NCBI RefSeq assembly: GCF_017355885.1
Contig: NZ_JAFEUU010000002.1
Location: 310,001 to 374,000, forward strand
Reading direction: 5' to 3'
DNA: 64,000 bases
Source: Sabulicella rubraurantiaca
Lineage (GTDB): Bacteria; Pseudomonadota; Alphaproteobacteria; Acetobacterales; Acetobacteraceae
Each line of letters starts with the position of its first letter. The stretch's first letter is position 1. Under the pieces are notes generated by a model that did no database searches, was not told where the DNA came from, and saw nothing but the letters and a program-made list of their open reading frames with translations. A program made the position numbers and the translations under genes. This document shows positions 36,717 through 44,639 of this stretch, piece by piece.

Positions 36717-37075
36717 GGTGCTTTCCTTTTGGCGAGGGAGGATTCAGCGATGGTCGTGCAAGCCGCAGCCGTTGTTAGGCGGGCGGACAGGCCACGCCCG
36801 CAGCAATTCTCGGTCAGGAAGCCGATCAGGTCGTTCATGGCCGCGAAGTCGGCGGCATAGATGATCTGTCGGCCCAGGCGGCGCTGGGTCGCCAAGCCGG
36901 CGCGCAGCAGATGCTGGAGATGGAAGGTGAGCGACGAGGCTGGGATGCCAACCCGCTCCGCGATCACGCCAGCAGCAAGGCCCTCCGGACCGCATTCGAC
37001 GAGGAGGCGGAAGGCAGCGAGGCGATGCTCATGGGCGAGCGCTCCGAGAGCGGTGACTGCGAGGCTGGCATCCAT
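36713..37075 (-). CDS. arsR: ArsR-family arsenic-responsive repressor
   Basis: A 120-residue winged-helix protein. HTH region: VIAERVGIPASSLTFHLQHL followed by the wing LATQRRLGRQIIYAAD. Candidate metalloid-binding cysteines are the CC in FLTENCCGRGL near residue 91 plus later Cys residues. First gene of the operon arsR-arsO-(aqpS)-arsC-MFS, with an inverted-repeat operator upstream. It would release DNA on binding arsenite or antimonite. Confidence 0.9.
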   Translation of the reverse strand: MDASLAVTALGALAHEHRLAAFRLLVECGPEGLAAGVIAERVGIPASSLTFHLQHLLRAGLATQRRLGRQIIYAADFAAMNDLIGFLTENCCGRGLSARLTTAAACTTIAESSLAKRKAP

Positions 37076-37139
37076 GCGGCTGGCCTGACATTTCGATAGA
37101 AGCCGAAGCTACGCGACGCCATCACCACAAATCAACTAT

Positions 37140-37159
37140 ATTTCTCGAATTATCGAAAT
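37140..37159. promoter_or_regulatory. Candidate ArsR operator
   Basis: ATTTCTCGA-ATTA-TCGAAAT, an imperfect inverted repeat in the AT-rich gap upstream of arsR. A further half site (CATTTCGATAGA) lies at about 37089-37100, next to the arsR start. Spacing and sequence suit ArsR binding; no binding data are implied. Confidence 0.55.
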
Positions 37160-37276
37160 GATCCTTTCGGCTACCTACCTGGGTGGTGGGACGGGCTTCA
37201 TCCAACGCCGACATCATACGTGAACCGCTCTGCGAACGCCGAGCGCGGCAACCCGACTTCGCGCGTCCGAGCCTCG

Positions 37277-38038
37277 ATGGCCCAAGGCTCCGCCAAAGAT
37301 TTGAATAACCCTGAAAATGAGGTCAGTTGGCTGGGTGGCTGGCGGGGAGCTATTCGTCCGAGTGGAACCAGCAGCGAGCCATCCGTCCCGATCCCTGACG
37401 ATATCGCTGCCAAGTTGGCCGCTGTTCGCGCTTTACTTGGGCGGGTCCAGGCGCGCGTCGCTGCGAGCCAGCGCCTCCTTGCCGAGAGCGATCAACGGCT
37501 GGCGCAGTCGGACCAGTGCCTGATCAGGCCTGGCGGCAGGACGAATGGGAGTGAGCCTGTGTCGGAACAGAAGCCAGGGGTAGGCCCATTGCATAACGAC
37601 GCAGAAGCCCACCGGCGGGAGGCCGAGGCACGACGCGAGGCCGCGGAGGGCCGGCGTGAGGAAGCCTCTCGACAGCAGGCGGCGGCTGAGGCGGGCCGTA
37701 TCGCCGGAGAGGAGCGGCGGGTGCTGGGCGAAGAGGGCCGTCAGACCCAGGAGGATCTGCGCGAATTGGCGGAAACCACCCGCGCCGCTGCGGAAGAGAC
37801 GCGCACCGTCGCCGAGGAGGTTCGGGCGGCTCGCGAAGAGGTGCGCCAGGCCCGCGAGGAAGGGCGCCGGATGACCGAAGAGATCCGGCAGCTGGCCGAG
37901 GAGATCCGCGCCGAGGCCGAGAGGCTCCGGGCTGAGGCCGAAGCCGAGCGTGTTGCGGCTGAGCAGCAGCGCGGGCTTCTCGAGGAAATGCGCCGCACCC
38001 TGCAGGAGCTCGGGCTTCGAAAAGCAGACGGCGAGTAG
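37277..38038 (+). CDS. Long coiled-coil protein
   Basis: About 253 residues from the ATG at 37277; a GTG at 37220 would add 19. Neither start has a good ribosome-binding site. Residues from about 115 to the end are an almost continuous charged helix with seven- and eleven-residue periodicity (EAHRREAEARREAAEGRREE, EEVRAAREEVRQAREEGRRM, EEIRAEAERLRAEAEAERVA). The N-terminal part is low complexity. No enzyme motif, signal or membrane helix is seen. It resembles the 73-residue family in composition but does not align with it. It is divergent from arsR. Confidence 0.65.
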   Translation: MAQGSAKDLNNPENEVSWLGGWRGAIRPSGTSSEPSVPIPDDIAAKLAAVRALLGRVQARVAASQRLLAESDQRLAQSDQCLIRPGGRTNGSEPVSEQKPGVGPLHNDAEAHRREAEARREAAEGRREEASRQQAAAEAGRIAGEERRVLGEEGRQTQEDLRELAETTRAAAEETRTVAEEVRAAREEVRQAREEGRRMTEEIRQLAEEIRAEAERLRAEAEAERVAAEQQRGLLEEMRRTLQELGLRKADGE

Positions 38039-38346
38039 CCTGTTGCGTAATCTCGTTCACAGCACCGGGCGATGGCCTCCCGCCATGCTCGGGGTAGCTG
38101 ACTTGCCACCGCAGGCTCCTCGCGATGCTACGGATTGGCCAGCCCTTCCTCCACCGACCCGTGTGGACGCATTTGCCACAGCCCTGATCGAACCTGCGGA
38201 GAGCTGCCGGCAGCAAGCGGGTTGAAGCGACAGAAGTGCGGCCACACGCGGTTCATGTCGGCCATGAAACCTTATGCATTTTTATGTATTCTCGAAGCAC
38301 TACCAGACTAACAGCTTCCTCATGGTTGCTATTCTAAGGGACAGTT

Positions 38347-38387
38347 GGGCCCCATCCCGTCGCTCCCGAGGCGACAGGGTGGGGCCA
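38347..38387. repeat. Long GC-rich hairpin
   Basis: GGCCCCATCCCGTCGC pairs with GGCGACAGGGTGGGGCC around a short loop, about 16 bp with few mismatches. It stands alone about 80 bp before the candidate RNA element. There is no T tract, so it could be a transcription end, a processing site or part of a longer RNA. Confidence 0.55.
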
Positions 38388-38469
38388 TCCAACATAGAGG
38401 TCTTCCGCATAGTCCACTTGTCCAACGAGGACGCCGTCTGTTCGCGCTTGGCGTCCACATTGGAATGAA

Positions 38470-38636
38470 AACTTCTCGTGCGGGAGGCGTTATTTCTCTT
38501 GTCCCTGCTCCTCCGCTCAGAAGAGCGGTGCCGGGGATGCAAGTCCCCGGGGACGCCTCGGGCCGGAGCCGCCAACCACTATCTTTCTGCGGCTTCGAGA
38601 AGCCCCGCCAGCCATCCGGCGGGGCTTCGTCGTTTA
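38470..38636 (+). ncRNA. Candidate structured RNA, copy 1
   Basis: A stretch of about 167 bp that recurs in inverted orientation at 54283-54451. Predicted helices are as follows. P1 is GAGGCGT with ACGCCTC, enclosing two hairpins: P2 CCGCTC-AGAA-GAGCGG and P3 CCGGGGA-TGCAAG-TCCCCGG. P4 is GAGCCGC with GCGGCTTC. The element ends in a terminator hairpin. P1, P3 and P4 can still form in copy 2, with paired changes in P4 (GAGGCC with GGTTTC) and an unchanged P3 loop TGCAAG. No frame looks protein-coding. A promoter is not obvious. It could be a small RNA or a conserved 3' UTR. I cannot match it to a named RNA family by eye. Confidence 0.5.
38600..38627 (+). terminator. Intrinsic terminator of the candidate RNA
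   Basis: AAGCCCCGCC-N8-GGCGGGGCTT, a perfect 10-bp stem, followed by CGTCGTTT. It is the 3' end of the element described at 38470. Confidence 0.75.
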
Positions 38637-39075
38637 TGGCGCTCACGTGCTCTTAGTGGTCAAGAGAGTTCGGGGCCGTTTCCCGCTCAAGCACAAAAAA
38701 AGCTCGCCATTCTGATAATGGCAGGCTCAGCGTCGCGTGTCCGTGCCCGTGTTTGCCGCATCGAAACAGTGTCAGCCAAATCCCTCGCTCTGCCCACTCG
38801 CCATTACTAGCGCCAAGTTACAGGTAATTGCTGAACAAAGCCGTATGATTCGCGCTGGTAGTACGCTCTGCAAACCACCCTCCAACGACAGAGATCACAT
38901 CCTAAACCTTCTAAAGCGTCGGCAGGTCAGCGTTTATTACAGTCTCAAAAATGACGCAATGCCTCATGCCCTAAGCATTTGAATGTCCCAGTCAATATTC
39001 CTAGGCATGATTTTTGCTGCGAGAGGAGCGGAGGTGATCGTTCCTCCAGTTAGGTTGCATGGTAGGAGGGCAAAA
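38637..39075. other. Intergenic region of lower GC, no gene supported
   Basis: 439 bp before the PEP-CTERM gene. GC is lower than in neighbours (e.g. an A7 run near 38695). One 81-residue frame (38737-38982) has no ribosome-binding site and no recognisable features. The last part (TAGGAGGGC at about 39063-39071) is the ribosome-binding site of the next gene. The sequence 38039-38346, before the long hairpin, also shows no gene. Confidence 0.4.
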
Positions 39076-39816
39076 ATGCGGAAGTTTCTTCTGGCGACAG
39101 TGGCGCTAGCAGGTCCCACGCTAGCCGCGCCCGACTCACAGGCCGCGCTGATCCTGTCCGCCAATGTTGGTGGCACAATCTTCAGCTGCGCCGACCAAGC
39201 CGCCTGCGACACCAACTCGGCGGTCGGGGTTCTCGGGATTGGGACCACCTCCAGCCCCCAAACCATCAACGGCGTCAATGTCTTCGGGTCACTCAGCACC
39301 GCGACGGGGATCCCTGGAAACCCAGGCACGGGCACAGATGGCCTCAGCAGCAGTTCGCTGCAGGTGATCAACACCACCGGCAGCAAACAGACCATCAACG
39401 TCTCGGTGAGTGCGACCGACTATCTGCATGGCGGCCCCCTGGCTTTCCTCTCGGGTTCCGGGACGATGCAGGGCAATGCCGGGGAGTCGATCACGCTGAG
39501 CTACTACGCCGACGATGCGAACTCGCAGGGTGGTCAGACACCCAATGATCGGCCTGGCACTCAGCTGTTCAGCCAAACCTTCAGTGCGCCGGCCACTGCT
39601 CCGTACAGCTTCTCCCTGAACGAGCAGGCTGGGGTCAACCTGACATCTCCCTACTCCCTGACGCTCGGGTTCGACTTCTCGCTGGATCCGGGAGGGCAGC
39701 TGCTGAGCCGCGGCCAAGCCCTCACCATCCCTGTTCCCGAACCGGCGAGCCTCGCGCTCCTCGGTGCCGGGCTGCTCGGCTTGGGCTTGGCGTGCCGTCG
39801 TAAGATGGCCGCATGA
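39076..39816 (+). CDS. PEP-CTERM exported protein
   Basis: A 246-residue protein starting MRKFLLATVALAGPTLAAPD, a signal peptide; TAGGAGG before the ATG decides this start over the longer frame to 38983. The middle is Ser/Thr/Gly-rich and beta-like. The C-terminus IPVPEPASLALLGAGLLGLG followed by RRK is a classical PEP-CTERM sorting signal (PEP motif, hydrophobic helix, basic end), recognised by exosortase. No exosortase gene is in this window. Likely an envelope or extracellular matrix protein. Confidence 0.88.
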   Translation: MRKFLLATVALAGPTLAAPDSQAALILSANVGGTIFSCADQAACDTNSAVGVLGIGTTSSPQTINGVNVFGSLSTATGIPGNPGTGTDGLSSSSLQVINTTGSKQTINVSVSATDYLHGGPLAFLSGSGTMQGNAGESITLSYYADDANSQGGQTPNDRPGTQLFSQTFSAPATAPYSFSLNEQAGVNLTSPYSLTLGFDFSLDPGGQLLSRGQALTIPVPEPASLALLGAGLLGLGLACRRKMAA

Positions 39817-40023
39817 CGTACTGACGGGGCGCTTCTGCCCGGAAGCAACTCACGCGCTCTGGTGGGATCTTCCCGCCGGAGCGCAGCACGTCCCGTTCCT
39901 TTCGCGCACATGAAGTCGTGGGCCTGCTTGCAGTCGCAGACACCGTGACCCAGCGCCGCTGCTCCGTGGAACGCCGCCTTTTGCTCGCGGAGCGACTACA
40001 TCGAGGATGAAGGCTTCGTCGGT

Positions 40024-40245
40024 TCAGGGCGCGAGGCCGTGCCGCTCGCGCTCTCTCCTGAGCTTCCTTCGCGCGATGTTCAGATAGGCTTGCAGCGTCT
40101 CGAGTGTCAGCTTGGCGAGGTCGAAGGCCTAAGACCGGCCGTAGCCCTGCAGCATTTCCACTCTGGCCCGCTGGCGAGCGACGCGTTCCTCGGCCTCGCG
40201 GACATGCCGCCCGGCCATGGCCAAGGGCCCCTCGCGCGGGTGCAT
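40024..40245 (-). pseudogene. 73-residue helical family, copy with internal stop
   Basis: The 222-nt frame aligns codon for codon with the intact genes at 54061 and 54452: MHPREGPLAMAGRHVREAEE at the start and RRERERHGLAP at the end. Codon 39 is TAG (positions 40129-40131), so only 38 residues would be made. Everything else, including the start and length, is preserved, which points to a recent inactivation. It lies between the PEP-CTERM gene and an H-NS fragment. Confidence 0.8.
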
Positions 40246-40380
40246 GCGCGCCTCCTGCCGCCTCAACGTTCTGTTGTGGCCGTCGATGCCGGCGCATGCT
40301 GAACGCCATTACCCTAGCGGACAAGGCTGGATGGCCAATCAGTCCCTGAGGTGCGAAAGGCCGCCCTTCGCAGACAGATG

Positions 40381-40475
40381 TTTGATCAGGAAGTCGTCTT
40401 TGGCCTTACTGTCGGGCTAGGCGACCTGAAGCCATCTCGGCATGCGGCCACGGCCGCTCCAAAGCTCCCCGCCCG
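40381..40475 (-). pseudogene. H-NS-type DNA-binding domain remnant with stop codon
   Basis: The frame reads GGELWSGRGRMPRWLQVA, then TAG (40417-40419), then PDSKAKDDFLI. It aligns without gaps with the H-NS C-terminal fragment at 53055. The TAG stands where that copy has CAG (Gln). WSGRGR-x-PRWL is the AT-hook-like core of H-NS proteins. The N-terminal oligomerisation domain is absent and the natural stop is lost. Confidence 0.65.
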
Positions 40476-40533
40476 GACTAAGCAAACGGCGTCAGCCGCT
40501 CACAGCATAGCACGGTTACGCGAACAAAAATTC

Positions 40534-40549
40534 ACATGCGTACGCATGT
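40534..40549. promoter_or_regulatory. Perfect 16-bp palindrome upstream of the 40 kb receiver
   Basis: ACATGCGT-ACGCATGT, 41 bp before the receiver ATG. The surrounding leader (CACGGTTACGC, AACAAAAATT, CCCGCTTGATA) is also conserved in front of the 55 kb receiver, where the palindrome itself is degraded. Candidate operator; the binding protein is unknown. Confidence 0.5.
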
Positions 40550-40589
40550 CGCCCGCTTGATAGTCACAGACAGTGAGGGAGGCAGCACG

Positions 40590-40976
40590 ATGCCCCATGC
40601 TGGAAAGCTGACGCGGCGAAGCATCCTGGTCGTTGAGGATGAGTACCTCATCGCGCGCGACCTGGCGGAAGAGTTGGAGATGGTCGGGGCCGAGGTGCTG
40701 GGCCCGGTCGCCACGCTGAGCGCTGCGCTTCGCCTCATCGCGCGCAGTGGGTGCATCGACGCGGCCGTGCTCGACGTGAAGCTGGGGGCAGAAAGCGTCT
40801 ACCCCGTGGCCGATGCCCTCAGGCGTCGCGGCATCCCGTTTGTTTTCTGCACCGGCTACGACCGCGGCGCACTCGCCCCCGCCTTCCGCGACGCCCTTTT
40901 GTGCGAGAAGCCGAGCGAGCCCGCCGACATCATCCGGGCCCTGCAAGACCAATTCAGGTCACAGATTGCCGCCTGA
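40590..40976 (+). CDS. Stand-alone receiver-domain response regulator (40 kb copy)
   Basis: 128 residues, a receiver domain only. Glu16-Asp17 (ILVVEDEYLIARDLAEELE), Asp62 (AAVLDVKLGAES), Thr88 (FCTGYD) and Lys107 (LLCEKPSEP) are all present, so it should be phosphorylatable. GGGAGG before the ATG at 40590 decides the start. Very similar in DNA to the 55 kb copy, including leader and terminator. It converges with the KGG gene over a shared terminator. No kinase is adjacent; the HWE kinases at 22-32 kb are candidates. Confidence 0.92.
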   Translation: MPHAGKLTRRSILVVEDEYLIARDLAEELEMVGAEVLGPVATLSAALRLIARSGCIDAAVLDVKLGAESVYPVADALRRRGIPFVFCTGYDRGALAPAFRDALLCEKPSEPADIIRALQDQFRSQIAA

Positions 40977-41002
40977 GGCGGGGAGGCCTTCGCTCCCCGC
41001 CT
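40976..41002. terminator. Bidirectional terminator between receiver and KGG gene
   Basis: AGGCGGGGAG-N7-CTCCCCGCCT, a perfect 10-bp stem starting at the last base of the receiver stop codon. The same structure with a different 7-nt loop is found at 55136-55162 beside the paralogous receiver. Confidence 0.8.
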
Positions 41003-41019
41003 GTGGGTGTGTTTGTTGC

Positions 41020-41382
41020 CTAGCGGCCGCCGCGGGAGTTTTCGCCGCCCTTCCGGCCAGCCTCGCGGGCGCGCTCCGGGTCATCGGCGAAGTTGCCGCC
41101 GCCCCCGCCACCACCGCTGCTGCCACCGCCACCGCCGCCGCCATGGGACGCCTCGCCGCCTTTCCGGCCGGCTTCCGCCGCCAACTCCCGGTCCTTCGAG
41201 AATGAGCGATCCTCTGGCGCGACGGACTGCCCACCTTTCCGGCCTGCCTCGGCGGCGAGTTCAGGGTCCTTGGAGAAAGAGCGGTCTTCCGGCGCCACGT
41301 TCTTGCCGCCCTCGCGCCCCGCCTCGCTGGCACGCTTGGGATCGTCAGCGAAATTACCGCCACCACTGCCTTGTTGAGCCAT
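41020..41382 (-). CDS. KGG-repeat stress-induced protein
   Basis: A 120-residue, very hydrophilic glycine-rich protein with four repeats of the (E/A)AGR(K/E)GG motif (SEAGREGGKN, AEAGRKGGQS, AEAGRKGGEA, REAGRKGGEN). FADDP and APEDRSFSKD spacers and a polyglycine linker separate them. This is the KGG/GsiB-like family associated with general stress, desiccation and stationary phase. No membrane or signal features. It converges with the receiver gene. A remnant of its 3' end lies beside the 55 kb receiver. Confidence 0.85.
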   Translation of the reverse strand: MAQQGSGGGNFADDPKRASEAGREGGKNVAPEDRSFSKDPELAAEAGRKGGQSVAPEDRSFSKDRELAAEAGRKGGEASHGGGGGGGSSGGGGGGGNFADDPERAREAGRKGGENSRGGR

Positions 41383-41792
41383 GTGAGTGGAGGTGACGGG
41401 GGCGCGCGCTGTTCCATCGTGGAGTTGCTGTGGCGCCCTAGCCGCTCACAACATCGCATTCACCGGCTCGTGCTTCGGACAACGCATCATGCTGGGGCCA
41501 ACTAAGCTGACGGTTGCCACTTCTTCCCCCTTGAGGATCTAAGCACCGGCGCTGACGGCGGCCGCCACTCTTCGCCTGGTGGATAGGCGCCTTGGCTGCT
41601 TCAACTCTTCACGCTTGCGGCGTAAGCGGCGCGCGGCGCGGCGCCCTATCGATGGCAGCGAGACGGAGGCAGTGCGCTTATCGCACCGTGTCCGGAGCAG
41701 GCATCTCGAGGGCGTGTAACAAAACTTGGCGCCTCCCGCCCGGCGAGACGCGGTAGCGTGCAATCTGCCGGGGCCAACACGGGAGACAGCTC
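41383..41792. other. Intergenic region, no gene supported
   Basis: 410 bp between the divergent KGG and NTF2-like genes, expected to hold both promoters. A basic minus-strand frame at 41539-41763 has no ribosome-binding site. I see no strong palindrome or known operator. Confidence 0.4.
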
Positions 41793-42221
41793 ATGCTCCG
41801 ACGTGCTCTCGCCCTGGCGGTCCCCGCCGGGATCATAGCCCACGGCACGAAGGCGAGTGCCCAGGTGGGCGACCGACAGGCCATCGATGCCCTCATGGAG
41901 CGTTTCGCCGAAGCCTACAACCGCAAGGACGCCGACGCGATTGCTGCCCTTTTTACGGAAGACGGCATCCTCAGCGGCCCGGCGCCGATCCTCATCGGCA
42001 GGCCGGCGATCGCGCAGAACTACAAGGGGCGACTTGAACAGGGCTTTGGAAATATCCGCTTTCAGTTCCAGCACTATGCCCCGGACGGCGCCTGGGCCGC
42101 AGGTGGCTATATGGTCCGCCTCCCCCAAGGGACTGAGCGACAAGGCAACGTCACCAGCATCTTCCAGCGCCAAGGCGATACACTGCTGATCCGCGTCCAT
42201 ACGTTCAACTTCCACGGGTAA
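41793..42221 (+). CDS. Exported NTF2-like (SnoaL/DUF4440) protein
   Basis: A 142-residue protein. MLRRALALAVPAGIIAHGTK with ASAQ forms a signal peptide. The mature part is a cone-shaped NTF2-like fold (AIDALMERFAEAYNRKDADA, LFTEDGILSGP, and FQFQHYAPDGAWAAGGYMVR). GGGAGAC precedes the ATG. The family includes small-molecule binding proteins and isomerases, and no substrate can be inferred. It may be co-expressed with the following outer-membrane-like gene. Confidence 0.78.
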   Translation: MLRRALALAVPAGIIAHGTKASAQVGDRQAIDALMERFAEAYNRKDADAIAALFTEDGILSGPAPILIGRPAIAQNYKGRLEQGFGNIRFQFQHYAPDGAWAAGGYMVRLPQGTERQGNVTSIFQRQGDTLLIRVHTFNFHG

Positions 42222-42399
42222 GATCGACGCTGAGCGCTCAACGGATTTCAACTGGCTAGCGGCAGCTGGCTTGACGATGACTGGCCCGAAACCACTCTCG
42301 TGCCCTCTGATTACAGGCCTTCAATCTGTCGCGTATCTTGCCCTTCGCCTCAATCCAGCGATCCATTACGACAGATCGCTGCTGGATAAGGATGATGCG

Positions 42400-43272
42400 A
42401 TGCCAGACGGAGCACGCCCGTCGCTCTTCCGTTGTCTGATGGGACTGGTCTTGGTGGCAGCACCTGCGGCAGCACAAGAAGGCGCAGGCGCGGAGGCCGA
42501 GCAGCTTGTTCTCGCGGCCGACCCCTTCGAAACCACGGACCCCCTCGCTGCGAAGCCGGGGGAAGCGGAACTGGCGTTCATTGGAATTTACGAACGCGCA
42601 CGCCAGGGGGCGTATCGCGACACAGGAGCGGTCGCGACTGAAATTCAACTTGGCGTGGCCCCCAGGCTTGAAATCCGCTTCGGGCAGTTGGGCGCCTACG
42701 GCAATCTTCAAACGCGGGGGCGGCCCGCCACTTCCGGCGCTACAGGAACGGATCCCTCCCAAGGCAATGGCGCAGGACCAGCCTGGGGTGGATCAACGCG
42801 TCTTGGGTTCCTGTACCAGATCACGGAGGAGCGGGGTGCGGTTCCCGTCATCTCGCTGCTCGGCCGCGTGCTCTCGGTCTATGGCCCAGGCACGCCCAGC
42901 CACGAAGGCGAGGTGGCTGCACTTTTTGGCAAAACGCTTGGCTCCGGCGCCCGGGCTGTGGGTCTTAACCTCAACCTCGGCTGGACCACCCGCTTTGCTC
43001 CCCTACCTGGTGAGCGGCCGAACCAGTATTCCTTCACCGCGGCCGTTGGCACGGGCGTCTCGCGCGACACGGTCGTTGTGCTCTCTCATGCGCGGCGGCA
43101 GCAGGAACGCGGCGAACGTGACTTCAGTCTCGTCGAAGTAGGCGTCCGCCATCGTTTTGCCGACGACTGGCCCATTCTGGGTTTCGCCATAGGCGCTGGG
43201 ACCACGCGGGATACGCCGGCCCTGCTGGTGAGCTTCGCCGCACAATGGTCCTTCGGGGCGGGAGCGAGGTAA
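42400..43272 (+). CDS. Outer-membrane beta-barrel-like exported protein
   Basis: About 290 residues from the ATG at 42400. The open frame reaches 42271, but only this start gives a signal peptide (LFRCLMGLVLVAAPAAAQEG). The mature protein has alternating beta strands such as GVAPRLEIRFGQLGAYGN, GARAVGLNLNLGWTTRFA and DFSLVEVGVRHRF, and ends with aromatic-containing SFAAQWSF. This resembles the MetA-pathway/phenol-degradation transporter-like barrels. Function unknown. Confidence 0.72.
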   Translation: MPDGARPSLFRCLMGLVLVAAPAAAQEGAGAEAEQLVLAADPFETTDPLAAKPGEAELAFIGIYERARQGAYRDTGAVATEIQLGVAPRLEIRFGQLGAYGNLQTRGRPATSGATGTDPSQGNGAGPAWGGSTRLGFLYQITEERGAVPVISLLGRVLSVYGPGTPSHEGEVAALFGKTLGSGARAVGLNLNLGWTTRFAPLPGERPNQYSFTAAVGTGVSRDTVVVLSHARRQQERGERDFSLVEVGVRHRFADDWPILGFAIGAGTTRDTPALLVSFAAQWSFGAGAR

Positions 43273-43404
43273 AGCCTGCGCTCTTCTACGCTCTACCAAG
43301 CAAGCTGCTGGAGCAGCGCCGCCCCTTGGCGTAGCGAAAAGTCTGCAAAAACCTCTGCTGACGCAGGTGGCTTGGCTACGGTTGATACCTGACTGTTTCG
43401 CTGT

Positions 43405-44325
43405 CTATCGGAACGATACTGGCATCATTTCCGCATCTCTGCCGGTCCCATGGAGCGCGGCAGCGAAGAACTCAGCCGCCTGTGCCGCCGAGAGTTCCGC
43501 CAACTCCGGGCACGAATGCGCCGGCACCGTGCCGCTTTCGCGCGGCCACGGTTGGGCGGTGGCTGGGCTCCCGCCGGACTGGGGAAGGTCCCAGGCATAG
43601 GTCGCGCCCTCGTAGGAAATGCGCCGCACTGACTCCGTCGGCCCGAAAGCTGCGGCCAGAGCGCCACAGGCGGTGGGCGGGTTGGCCGGGTCGTCCCCGC
43701 CGTGCAGGATCAGGACGGGTGATGGCGTGGCCCTACTTGCCTGCGGCGCGGAGAGCAGTTCGGCCAAGCTCGCGCATCCCGGGTAGAGCAGCAGGCGGGC
43801 GGCGAAGGACCGGTGGCCGTCATCCCACGCCGGCGCGAGCGCCACCGCGCGGGCGCCGATGCCGAACCCAAGCCCGCCGATGCGCGTCGGGTTCACCCGG
43901 GGGTCGCGCGTGAGCACCGCCACGGTGCGCGTCACGAGTTCGGCCGCTTCAGACTCTCCGGGGAGCGGCTCTGGTGCGCCATCGAGCGGATTGGCGCGGA
44001 GTTCGACCTCAAGGACAGCAATCCCGGCCGCATTGAGCCGCGCGATGTAACTCCGGCTGCGCCTGTCCAGCCCAAGCGTGTCGTGGACGATCAGCACCGC
44101 AGGCGGCGCAGGCGTGCCTTCCATGGGGAGGTACAGGAGCCCTGTGACGCCATCCGGGCCGTGGAATACTTCGGACGAGGCAGTCTGCGCGAGCGGCGAG
44201 AGGGTGAGGACGACCGAGACAGCGCAAGCAGCGATGGCGCAGCGGAGCCAGGACGTAGGGTGTGCCGATGGCGCCTCTTCCTGCGCAAGGGCAGGAGGTA
44301 GCACGTGGCTGGCTTGGGTGTTCAT
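43405..44325 (-). CDS. Dienelactone hydrolase-like protein lacking catalytic residues
   Basis: A 306-residue protein starting MNTQASHVLPPALAQEEAPS, with a hydrophobic segment near residues 30-50 that may be a signal anchor. The alpha/beta hydrolase domain has the DLH landmarks PAVLIVHDTLGLDRRS and VLILHGGDDPANPP. The nucleophile elbow reads IGGLGFGIGARA, with Gly where DLH has Cys or Ser. The position of the catalytic His reads GATYAW rather than GxxHAF. Only the Asp region is kept. It is therefore probably not a hydrolase. It is divergent from a LysR gene. Confidence 0.75.
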   Translation of the reverse strand: MNTQASHVLPPALAQEEAPSAHPTSWLRCAIAACAVSVVLTLSPLAQTASSEVFHGPDGVTGLLYLPMEGTPAPPAVLIVHDTLGLDRRSRSYIARLNAAGIAVLEVELRANPLDGAPEPLPGESEAAELVTRTVAVLTRDPRVNPTRIGGLGFGIGARAVALAPAWDDGHRSFAARLLLYPGCASLAELLSAPQASRATPSPVLILHGGDDPANPPTACGALAAAFGPTESVRRISYEGATYAWDLPQSGGSPATAQPWPRESGTVPAHSCPELAELSAAQAAEFFAAALHGTGRDAEMMPVSFR

Positions 44326-44639
44326 CGTGGCCCCTGAGCCTCTTGAAAACCCAGCCATTTGGGGCGAGTGCCATGCCACGGCGCAAAGCATGATTTCTCA
44401 GGGAAGCCTTAGAAATTCTCATGAAGTCGGCTCTAGGCGCTTCGACCTTGAATCAGCGCGCACAAGCCCGAACGTTGCGTGAGCCCAGGGGGGCGCTGAA
44501 GCTTGAGGTGCTGGCCTCGGGCGCACCAGCCACGGCTCATCGCTGGCCTTTAGTGCCCAAAGACAGAGCTTTTTATCCGCCTGATCGCGATCTAGACTCG
44601 GCTCGCTGCTTCATCAGATTTTCTCATGAGTGCCAGGAC
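44326..44639. other. Divergent promoter region
   Basis: 314 bp between the DLH-like gene and the LysR gene, where LysR regulators usually bind. Frames here are shadows. I see no clear T-N11-A palindrome by eye. Confidence 0.35.

Noticed and set aside
37220-38038. The long coiled-coil protein as another member of the 73-residue family
   Set aside because: Composition is similar, but the AERHVRE-type start and ERxxHGLxP end are absent and no gap-free alignment is possible.
41093-41160. Short tandem repeat or CRISPR-like array near 41.1 kb
   Set aside because: The repeated CCGCC/GCCACC triplets encode the polyglycine linker of the KGG protein. There are no spacers of uniform length.
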